DNA of 58,944 nt from assembly GCA_001314905.1 (NCBI GenBank), contig LJZT01000014.1, forward strand, positions 1 to 58,944, written 5' to 3'. The stretch comes from Phormidium sp. OSCR (GTDB lineage: Bacteria; Cyanobacteriota; Cyanobacteriia; Cyanobacteriales; Geitlerinemataceae). The notes beneath the pieces were generated by a model. The model saw nothing but the letters and a program-made list of their open reading frames with translations. It was not told the DNA's origin and did no database searches. Below, one piece after another: positions 52,415 through 58,944 of this stretch. Made by a program: the position numbers and the translations under genes. How positions within the stretch are numbered: position 1 is the first letter of the stretch; each line of letters starts with the position of its first letter.

Positions 52415-53137
52415 TCTGCCATGATGCTTCAATCCGTCCCAAATCCCCCAGGCTCCGGGTTCGGGGCTAATGTAGGCATTGGGAAGCGATCGCGCAATCT
52501 CTTTGAGTTTGGGTTCAGCATTGCCCACAACAATCCCGTTTAGCCCGGTTTCGAGCAAGGAGCGATCGTTGAGGGTATCTCCGGCGACCACGGTTTGCTC
52601 AGGCGCTAGGTGAAGGCTCTCTAGGGTTTTTAGCAGAGTGGCTCCCTTGGCGATTCCTTTGGGCATTACATCTAAGAAGCGATCGGCGGAGAGGATATAG
52701 TCAAACCCAGCCTGGGTAATTCGAGTCAGGGTTTGTGACTGAAGTTCGTCAGGGTTGTAGTAGTAGGATACGCGATATTGCGGGGTGATGGGTTGTAACT
52801 CCAGACCCGGTTCGTTGTTTAGGAGCGATCGCACCCTCTCGGCGCTATCATTCCAAGTCTGAGCAATCCAAGTCTGAACCGACTCTAGGGGCTTGAATGT
52901 CTGGCCATGGGTAACGGTTGTACCCACATCGCCGATGATATAGTCGGCTTGAGGAAAGTCCGGCTCACGGTAGAGTTGGCGCACCAAATCCAGATTACGC
53001 CCGGTGACAAACATCAGAACCAAACGTTGGCGATGTTGCTGTAGGTAGGCGTAGAACTGCGATCGCTGCTCGTTTGTGCCTCCTAAAAATGTTCCATCGA
53101 GATCGCTCGCTAGCACTAACGGCTCATCAACATCCAT
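52406..53137 (-). CDS. HAD-IIB phosphatase, probable glucosylglycerol-phosphate phosphatase
   Basis: A 243-residue HAD-superfamily protein with motif I LASDLDGTFLGG, motif II FVTGRN, motif III Lys in PKGIAKGATL and motif IV GDTLND. The cap layout fits the sucrose-phosphatase-like (IIB) group. AGAGGA stands before the ATG. It precedes ggpS by 73 bp on the same strand, so it probably removes phosphate from glucosylglycerol phosphate. In Synechocystis that step is done by StpA, which is longer; in some heterotrophs a HAD domain is fused to the synthase. Substrate is inferred from context; a sucrose or mannosylglycerate role is possible. Confidence 0.8.
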   Translation of the reverse strand: MDVDEPLVLASDLDGTFLGGTNEQRSQFYAYLQQHRQRLVLMFVTGRNLDLVRQLYREPDFPQADYIIGDVGTTVTHGQTFKPLESVQTWIAQTWNDSAERVRSLLNNEPGLELQPITPQYRVSYYYNPDELQSQTLTRITQAGFDYILSADRFLDVMPKGIAKGATLLKTLESLHLAPEQTVVAGDTLNDRSLLETGLNGIVVGNAEPKLKEIARSLPNAYISPEPGAWGIWDGLKHHGRAF

Positions 53138-53580
53138 TGCAGATTATCCTCTATCAAACGCCATCTAGCAGAAGCGAACCACTCCCGAACTGACTCCGAG
53201 CTATTCTCAGCCTAGGGTTCATTCGAGGGGGGTATCCTGTCCTATCAGATGTCCTATCAGATGTCCTATCAGATATTTATTTAACGGACTTTTAACGGAC
53301 TTTTAACGGATTATTGAGCACCGTTAAACCGGTCTTAACCCAGTCCCAGTCAACCATTGCTGAGTTGATTGAGCAGTATTTGTTTAGTACATCATACACA
53401 CAAGCTCCCCAAATCTCAAACTCTCATCGCTGCGGCCGTCAAGGCCAAGGGTTTGTCTGCGCGGTCAACTCTCGGTTAAGCTCCTGGTTAAACTCCCATT
53501 AACCGGAAACCGGCACACCTTTGCTGTAAAAGCCATGTAGCTTCATGTAGCTTCCGTAACCTCTGATCTCGACGACCCCC
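53138..53580. other. 443-bp spacer with two tandem-repeat blocks
   Basis: GTCCTATCAGAT occurs three times (53239-53274), followed by TTAACGGACTT-type 11-bp units three times (53281-53313) and CATGTAGCTT twice (53533-53552). It should hold the promoters of the HAD-ggpS-glpD operon (minus) and of the 53581 gene (plus). A TTG-initiated ORF at 53314-53502 is not supported. Confidence 0.5.
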
Positions 53581-54579
53581 ATGCTCTATTTCCAACACAA
53601 CCGACCCCCTGAAGCGGACTCAAAGGCGATCGCCCCCTCCCTACAAGGGCTGATCACAGAAGATGAGGAGGGGACCTTAGTCTTACTCGATTGGGTGTAT
53701 GAGCAGACTGACGCTCAGACCACACCTCGTCGCCATGAGTCGGTCTTGTTCCGACTTCCCCCCACCTCAGCCGCTCGTCCTCCCGTCTCAGACCCCCCCA
53801 GTCCCCCCCCAGCCGGCGATGAGTCGATCATCGAGGCTTGCGTATCGCCTTGCAGTCCCCCAACCCGTCGGAATCACGAGAGGGAAGGCGGCGAGGCCCC
53901 CTCGCTCTCTCTCGGCTTAGCCGTTGGCTTGGGGGTTAATCTTCTGGCCTTAGTCGGGGGCGCTTATTTATGGCACGCAGCGGTTTCCCCGTCTGCGATC
54001 GCCCAATGGGACTCCACTCAACCGGCTCAAGAGGCCGCTTCGACCCCCGAACAGCAACAACTCGATCGTCAGGCCCGCTCTTGGCTAGAGTTGGCCCAAC
54101 GTCGCGCCCAACACCAGGACTTTCAGGGGGCGATCATCGCTCTTGAGCAGATTCCGCCGGGTAGCCGCCATGATCAATGGCTACAACCGAAGTTACAGGA
54201 GTATCAGCAAAAACGGGAGATTCGCGCTAACTGGCTGTTGCAACAGGCCTACGACGCCGCCGCCCAGGGGGACTTTACTCAGGCTGTGGGGTATTTACGC
54301 ATGATACCTCCCGCAACCGAGGCCGGCGATCGCGCTCAGGAAAAACTGGCCCAATATCAAGACCAGCAAATCATCCGCGCCACCTGGCTGTTGCAACAAG
54401 CCTATAATCAAGCAGCGGCGGGCCAATTTCCTGAAGCGATCGCCTATTTACAGGACATCCCCAAAGGAACCCCCGCCTATCAGACGGCTCGGCTAAAATT
54501 AGCTGAATATACCTTCAAAGCTCACAGCCAAGGAAATTTAGGGGAGATTTCGGCCATAGCCCCCCCAGAATCGATCTGA
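53581..54579 (+). CDS. Single-pass membrane protein with three helical repeats
   Basis: A 332-residue protein I do not recognise by name. Residues 1-107 are soluble and Pro/Ser-rich. A membrane helix is at about 108-132 (LSLGLAVGLGVNLLALVGG). From about 164 come three repeats of near 48 residues (SWLELAQRRAQHQDFQGAI, NWLLQQAYDAAAQGDFTQAV, TWLLQQAYNQAAAGQFPEAI), each ending in KL.EY, TPR-like. By topology the repeats probably lie on the outer side. It may act as a scaffold for envelope proteins. The next gene, a polysaccharide deacetylase, follows by 73 bp. Confidence 0.7.
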   Translation: MLYFQHNRPPEADSKAIAPSLQGLITEDEEGTLVLLDWVYEQTDAQTTPRRHESVLFRLPPTSAARPPVSDPPSPPPAGDESIIEACVSPCSPPTRRNHEREGGEAPSLSLGLAVGLGVNLLALVGGAYLWHAAVSPSAIAQWDSTQPAQEAASTPEQQQLDRQARSWLELAQRRAQHQDFQGAIIALEQIPPGSRHDQWLQPKLQEYQQKREIRANWLLQQAYDAAAQGDFTQAVGYLRMIPPATEAGDRAQEKLAQYQDQQIIRATWLLQQAYNQAAAGQFPEAIAYLQDIPKGTPAYQTARLKLAEYTFKAHSQGNLGEISAIAPPESI

Positions 54580-54652
54580 TGGGAAAGGCGATCGCGTTGT
54601 CTGGGATCATTCCCTTAACCATTTTGCAACAAATCATTAAAAATCATTGCTG

Positions 54653-55348
54653 ATGTTTGCGCCGATCTACCCTTATCTTTACCGAGTCTTAGCCCCCATC
54701 TTTCCCGATTGTCTTTGGTCCGCCCAACCCAAACAGCCTCAGATCGCCCTGACCTTCGATGACGGTCCTCATCCCCAGTACACCCCGCCCTTACTAGATG
54801 TTTTAGAGGAGTTGGGGGTCACAGCCAGTTTCTTCTGGCTGGGGGCTTCCGTGCGTCGCTATGGAGAGATCGCGCGAGCGGTGTTTGAACGGGGTCATTG
54901 GTTGGGATTACATGGGGACACGCACCGGGCCTTTCCTCGCCTGAGTTCTCAGGAGTTGCAGCGGAGTTTAGAGGCGACTCAGGAGGCGATCGCCACCGCC
55001 TGCGATCGCCCCTTAGACTGGGTACAAACCCACGTGCGAGATGTACGACCTCCCAATGGCCTATTTACCCCCAAAACCCTGCATTTACTGCAATCTTGGC
55101 ACTATCGTCCAGTGATGTGGAGTGTTGTCGCCGAAGATTGGCGGCGTCCGGGAGTGCAACGGGTTTGCGATCGCATCGCCCATCAAGTCGAACCCGGTTC
55201 GCTGATTGTCCTTCACGATGGCTGCTATGGCGGCCAGGAGGTGGCGCAAATAACCTTAACGATTGTTGAGCAGCTACAGTCAAAAAAGTATCAATTTGTT
55301 AACATTCAACAATTATGGCATCTTAAGTCAGGAGTTCAGAGTGGCTAG
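54653..55348 (+). CDS. Polysaccharide deacetylase (NodB domain, CE4)
   Basis: A 231-residue protein with NodB motifs: TFDDGPHPQY (catalytic Asp-Asp), HGDTHRAF (metal His pair, H-x3-H), RPPNG (motif 3) and a final LHDG (motif 5). CE4 enzymes remove N-acetyl groups from chitin-like, peptidoglycan or exopolysaccharide chains using a divalent metal. There is no signal peptide, though the N-terminus is hydrophobic (MFAPIYPYLYRVLAP), so its location is unclear. The ATG at 54653 is preferred over the TTG six bases upstream. It may modify polysaccharides made by the earlier clusters. Confidence 0.85.
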   Translation: MFAPIYPYLYRVLAPIFPDCLWSAQPKQPQIALTFDDGPHPQYTPPLLDVLEELGVTASFFWLGASVRRYGEIARAVFERGHWLGLHGDTHRAFPRLSSQELQRSLEATQEAIATACDRPLDWVQTHVRDVRPPNGLFTPKTLHLLQSWHYRPVMWSVVAEDWRRPGVQRVCDRIAHQVEPGSLIVLHDGCYGGQEVAQITLTIVEQLQSKKYQFVNIQQLWHLKSGVQSG

Positions 55349-55889
55349 ATGCAAAGAGTTGCGTTAAATTACACCTGAACACCTTTAAACTGAACACCGT
55401 TGCCAGCAACTGTGATGCGGGATCAGCACACTCGATAGTATGACGCCGTACACTTTTCAAACAGAAATACCCTTAAAACAACCGGCCAACCTTGACCAAG
55501 TTTTAAGGAATCTGACGGCGATCATCAGCGAGGCGACCATGACCCCACAGAGGGCATTTTGAAGAAAAACAGCTAAAATCAGGGAGGTATTTCCTAATCT
55601 TTGTCTCATGGGAGCTGCGGCGACGATGAGGCGACGGTGGGGCGTGCCTCAGACATCAATGAAATGGGGTCTAGCTTATCAGCAAGCTCAACCATCCCAA
55701 GGATTTTTCCGACAAATCCTGCCCCTACACGATCTCAGAGAATTTGAGTTAAGCTAAGAAAGCTTTTCACAACCTATCGAAGATCTAACTGCGAACTGTC
55801 TAGCCGAAACTGCGTTAGATCGTTTAAGATTACGCAGGAAATTCCACATCATCATCAATCGAATCACACCGAGTCAAGAGGAACGCGAC
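55349..55889. other. 541-bp leader of sigA
   Basis: This spacer holds the sigA promoter region and a short ORF (55440-55562). I see no tRNA, strong hairpin or repeat. Confidence 0.4.
55440..55562 (+). CDS. Possible 40-residue small protein
   Basis: An ATG-initiated frame reads MTPYTFQTEIPLKQPANLDQ... and ends at TGA after MTPQRAF. The composition (LRNLTAIISEATM) looks protein-like rather than random, but no ribosome site or family was recognised. It could be a true small protein or a fragment of a longer lost gene. Confidence 0.3.
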   Translation: MTPYTFQTEIPLKQPANLDQVLRNLTAIISEATMTPQRAF

Positions 55890-57191
55890 ATGACCCAGGC
55901 GAATAACGTACTTACCATTCAATCCAGCACCCTACCGGGGGTCGGTCGATCTGGCAATGAAATCGATCTACTCATGCAAGATGACGCTCGACCCGACGAA
56001 GCTGTCGTCGAGAATGAGTCTGAAGGCAACTATATCCCCAGTTCCGGTGAAGCGGCCGCCAAACCCGGAAAATCTCGTTCAAAACGCAAAGCTGCCCCCA
56101 AGAAAAAACATTATACCGAAGACTCGATTCGCTTGTACCTGCAAGAAATCGGACGTATCCGCCTGTTGCGTGCCGACGAAGAGATTGAACTCGCTCGTTT
56201 GATTGAGGATTTACTCTATATCGAGTCTCTGCAAGAAGAGTTCGAAGAAGAGTTCGATCGCCTCCCCAACGCAGAAGAATGGGCAAAACTGGTCTGGATT
56301 GCTGACCCCATTCGGGAACGTCTAACGAAAGACAAGGGCGAAAAACCCGACACCATCGAAGAGGTTTGGCCCCTCGTCCAAGAGGCCTTGAACGATCCTG
56401 AAACCAGTAAATCTTGGTCCAAACAGAGTCGTAAATTTAGCAACAGCTTCCGGAGTCGCCTTTACCGCGATCGCCGCGCTAAAGACAAAATGGTGCAGTC
56501 CAACCTGCGTCTGGTGGTGTCCATCGCCAAAAAATACATGAATCGGGGACTCTCGTTCCAAGATTTGATTCAAGAGGGTAGTTTGGGTCTGATTCGCGCT
56601 GCTGAGAAGTTTGATCACGAGAAAGGCTACAAGTTCTCAACCTACGCCACCTGGTGGATTCGTCAGGCCATCACCCGGGCCATTGCTGACCAATCCCGGA
56701 CGATTCGGCTTCCGGTTCACCTCTACGAAACCATCTCTCGCATCAAGAAAACCACCAAACTCCTCTCCCAAGAAATGGGCCGCAAACCCACAGAGGAAGA
56801 AATCGCCACTCGCATGGAAATGACCATCGAGAAACTGCGGTTCATCGCCAAATCGGCCCAACTGCCGATTTCCCTCGAAACTCCCATCGGCAAAGAAGAA
56901 GATTCTCGCCTGGGAGACTTCATCGAGTCCGATGGCGAAACTCCCGAGGATCAGGTCTCCAAAAGCCTGCTGCGCGAAGATCTCGAAAGTGTCCTCGATA
57001 CCCTCAGCCCCCGCGAACGGGATGTGTTGCGCCTACGCTATGGCTTAGATGACGGACGCATGAAGACCCTTGAAGAAATTGGGCAAATCTTCAACGTCAC
57101 CCGTGAGCGCATTCGCCAGATTGAAGCCAAGGCCCTGCGGAAATTGCGTCATCCGAATCGCAACAGTATTCTCAAAGAATACATCCGCTAA
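55890..57191 (+). CDS. sigA: Primary sigma factor SigA (RpoD)
   Basis: A 433-residue group 1 sigma factor of cyanobacterial length (no long 1.1 region). Region 1.2 is [16 protein letters not shown]; regions 2.1-2.4 include [36 protein letters not shown] and [15 protein letters not shown]; region 3 has [10 protein letters not shown]; region 4.2 includes [20 protein letters not shown]. It directs RNA polymerase to housekeeping promoters. GAGGAACG lies before the ATG at 55890. A clear terminator follows. It is a single-gene unit, with malic enzyme convergent. Confidence 0.97.
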   Translation: MTQANNVLTIQSSTLPGVGRSGNEIDLLMQDDARPDEAVVENESEGNYIPSSGEAAAKPGKSRSKRKAAPKKKHYTEDSIRLYLQEIGRIRLLRADEEIELARLIEDLLYIESLQEEFEEEFDRLPNAEEWAKLVWIADPIRERLTKDKGEKPDTIEEVWPLVQEALNDPETSKSWSKQSRKFSNSFRSRLYRDRRAKDKMVQSNLRLVVSIAKKYMNRGLSFQDLIQEGSLGLIRAAEKFDHEKGYKFSTYATWWIRQAITRAIADQSRTIRLPVHLYETISRIKKTTKLLSQEMGRKPTEEEIATRMEMTIEKLRFIAKSAQLPISLETPIGKEEDSRLGDFIESDGETPEDQVSKSLLREDLESVLDTLSPRERDVLRLRYGLDDGRMKTLEEIGQIFNVTRERIRQIEAKALRKLRHPNRNSILKEYIR

Positions 57192-57228
57192 CTCCCCCAA
57201 TGATCTGACATTCTGACATCAACAGTAA

Positions 57229-57262
57229 CCCCGCATTCGAGATGCTGATGCGGGGCTTTGTT
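57229..57262 (+). terminator. Terminator between sigA and malic enzyme
   Basis: CCCCGCAT (57229-57236) pairs with ATGCGGGG (57248-57255), followed by CTTTGTTTG. It ends sigA transcription; the stem can also slow transcripts arriving from the malic enzyme side. Confidence 0.75.
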
Positions 57263-57275
57263 TGTCATCTATTCA

Positions 57276-58664
57276 TTAATTGCGCGCCACTCCTTCTTCC
57301 CGTGCGGCCCGCTGTACCGCCGCTGAGACCGCTATGGCTACCCGTTCATCAAACACCGAGGGTACAATATACTCCCGATTTAACTGAGTTGGAGAGACCA
57401 GCGAGGCGATCGCACTAGCAGCCTCAATGTACATATTGACCGTTAAATCCGAGGCCCGACAATCGAGAGCGCCTCGGAAAATGCCGGGAAACGCCAAGAC
57501 ATTATTAATCTGATTGGCATAGTCACTGCGGCCCGTAGCAATCACCGCCACCTTCGATTCAATCAACTCCGGTTGAATTTCTGGGATCGGGTTAGCCATG
57601 GCCATGACAATGGCATCCTTGGCCATCGTATCCACCATTTCCACCGTCAAGACCCCTGGCACACTCACCCCAACAAAGACGTCGGCCCCTTTCATGGCAT
57701 CGGCGAGGGTTCCACCTTGCTCAACAGCAAAGGCTTGTTTATCCGCTTGTAGGTCGCGATCGCGGGAAATAATACCCTTAGAATCACAGATAATAATCTC
57801 TCGCGCCCCCGACTTTTGTAACAAACGGGCAATGGCCAAACCCGCAGCCCCTGCCCCATTCATGACAATACGAATCTCCTCTAGGGACTTATTCACCAAG
57901 CGTAGGGCGTTGATGAGGGCAGCTAGGGTGACAATGGCCGTTCCATGTTGATCATCATGGAAAATGGGAATATCCGTTTCGGCCCGCAACCGTCGTTCAA
58001 TCTCAAAACAGCGCGGTGCAGCAATATCTTCTAAGTTTACCCCCCCAAAGACTGGCGCAATTCGTTTGACTGTATCGACAATCTCATCGACATCCTGGGT
58101 GTTGAGGCAGATGGGGAAGGCATCAATGCCGGCGAACTCCTTAAATAACATGGCCTTGCCTTCCATTACCGGTAAGGCGGCTTCTGGCCCGAGATTGCCC
58201 AGCCCTAACACCGCACTGCCGTCAGTGACAATGGCCACCATATTGCCCTTCACCGTCAAGTTATAGACCTGAGTGGGGTCTTCGGCAATGGCATTACAAA
58301 TTCGTCCCACGCCAGGGGTGTAGGCCATGGCCAAATCCGACTGGTGTTTGAGGGGGAGACGGCTTTCGATACGGATTTTGCCGCCGCGATGTAAGTTGAA
58401 GGTGCGATCGTACACCTCCAGTAACTCAATCTCCGCTAAGGCCTTCACTGATTGCACAATGCGTTCGGCGTGTTCCGTACTCGACGCATCCACCGTCACA
58501 TCGCGAATGGAGGTGTAACGACTCTGTTCAACTAAATCAATTTGTCCTAGATTCCCACCCACTGAGGCGATGGAACCCACCACACCCGCTAACATTCCGG
58601 CGCGATTGGGCAGTCGGAAGCGCAGGGTAAGACTGTAACTGGGATTGGGGGTCAACTCTACCAT
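57276..58664 (-). CDS. Malic enzyme with N-terminal ACT domain
   Basis: A 462-residue NAD(P)-dependent malic enzyme that decarboxylates malate to pyruvate and CO2. I start it at MVELTPNPSYS (ATG 58664). Residues 1-85 form an ACT-like domain (RFRLPNRAGMLAGVVGSIASVGGNLGQI), a small-molecule sensor. The catalytic domain has AYTPGVGRIC, KGNMVAIVTDGSAVLGLGNLG, FHDDQHGTA (metal site) and the dinucleotide fold VMNGAGAAGLAIA. It is of the short bacterial type without a phosphotransacetylase domain. ACT regulation by an amino acid is likely but the ligand is unknown. The cofactor is not readable. Confidence 0.94.
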   Translation of the reverse strand: MVELTPNPSYSLTLRFRLPNRAGMLAGVVGSIASVGGNLGQIDLVEQSRYTSIRDVTVDASSTEHAERIVQSVKALAEIELLEVYDRTFNLHRGGKIRIESRLPLKHQSDLAMAYTPGVGRICNAIAEDPTQVYNLTVKGNMVAIVTDGSAVLGLGNLGPEAALPVMEGKAMLFKEFAGIDAFPICLNTQDVDEIVDTVKRIAPVFGGVNLEDIAAPRCFEIERRLRAETDIPIFHDDQHGTAIVTLAALINALRLVNKSLEEIRIVMNGAGAAGLAIARLLQKSGAREIIICDSKGIISRDRDLQADKQAFAVEQGGTLADAMKGADVFVGVSVPGVLTVEMVDTMAKDAIVMAMANPIPEIQPELIESKVAVIATGRSDYANQINNVLAFPGIFRGALDCRASDLTVNMYIEAASAIASLVSPTQLNREYIVPSVFDERVAIAVSAAVQRAAREEGVARN

Positions 58665-58755
58665 GATTGTGTTTTGCCGCTGATTTGCAATCTCTCTGTA
58701 ATAACGCAAAAGCTGCTCGTTGCGAAATGTTTTGTCAAGTCCTCACAACTTTGGG

Positions 58756-58944
58756 GGAGATAGGGAACACCGGAACAGGGAATAGGGAATGGGGAATAGG
58801 GAACACCGGAACAGGGAACAGGGAACAGGGAACAGGGAACAGGGAATGGGGAATGGGGAATGGGGAATAGGGAACACCGGAACAGGGAACAGGGAACAGG
58901 GAACAGGGAACAGGGAATGGGGAATGGGGAATGGGGAATGGGGA
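58756..58944. repeat. Heptanucleotide GGGAACA/GGGAATG tract
   Basis: Almost 190 bp of 7-bp units (GGGAACA, GGGAATG, GGGAATA), interrupted by ACCGGAAC at intervals, runs to the window end. The same heptamer is seen in reverse orientation at 7576-7611. This is the short tandemly repeated repetitive (STRR) class known from filamentous cyanobacteria. It lies in the upstream region of the malic enzyme gene. Confidence 0.85.

Noticed and set aside
53314-53502. TTG-initiated ORF of 62 residues
   Set aside because: It starts inside a tandem-repeat block, has no ribosome site and no family text.
58756-58944. Possible CRISPR array
   Set aside because: The units are 7 bp and contiguous, with no unique spacers; this is a microsatellite-type tract. 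No CRISPR was seen anywhere in the window.

Overview
The window is chromosomal DNA of a filamentous, probably non-heterocystous and salt-tolerant cyanobacterium. Evidence seen directly: very frequent HIP1-type GCGATCGC octamers, a ferrochelatase carrying a C-terminal chlorophyll-binding (CAB/Hlip) segment, carboxysome shell protein CcmO next to the Rubisco chaperone Raf1, a cyanobacterial group-1 sigma factor, a hormogonium/motility polysaccharide pseudopilin operon (hpsABCD) and a glucosylglycerol (compatible solute) operon. The genus cannot be fixed from sequence alone; the gene set suits Oscillatoriales-like filaments (inference).

Layout. 1-290: the 3' tail of an IS200/IS605-type tnpB with its right end, then structured spacer. 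0.3-5 kb (minus): cobN, preceded by a RelE-like/DUF4263 (Shedu-like) gene pair. 5-9 kb: fmdA-fmdB amide hydrolysis genes, a small conserved-looking ORF and hemH. 9.2-10 kb: a Dam-class adenine methyltransferase overlapping convergently with a glycosyltransferase. 10-25.4 kb: a polysaccharide region with two GT4 and two GT2 proteins (one with three GT2-like segments), four PAPS-dependent sulfotransferases (each with a TPR or TPR-like N-terminal half) and an ABC exporter. The arrangement suggests assembly, sulfation and export of a sulfated exopolysaccharide. 25.4-26.3 kb: an SH3-like lipoprotein with a Pro-Thr linker. 26.6-37.8 kb: four histidine kinases in a row, the first a Cph2-like phytochrome with an extra cyanobacteriochrome-type GAF. 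37.8-40 kb: ccmO and raf1, divergently transcribed. 40-49 kb: rpmB, a repeat-rich spacer, hpsABCD and tRNA-Gly(CCC). 49-53.1 kb (minus): HAD phosphatase, ggpS and glpD, a glucosylglycerol module. 53.6-58.9 kb: a membrane-anchored repeat protein, a polysaccharide deacetylase, sigA, malic enzyme and a heptanucleotide repeat tract.

How the parts fit. Motility slime (hps), sulfated exopolysaccharide, osmolyte synthesis and light-sensing kinases together describe a mat- or biofilm-forming photoautotroph from a saline setting. The spacers carry two kinds of short repeat: heptanucleotide tracts (GGGAACA, GCCTTTT/GCCTCTT and CAGTTGA types), and perfect or near-perfect tandem copies of 10-14 bp, several of which copy the end of the neighbouring gene including its stop codon. 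The least ordinary items are the TPR-sulfotransferase cluster, the RelE/DUF4263 pair, the extra bilin-type GAF with a Pro-Gly-Cys-Phe motif, and the stop-codon tandem duplications.
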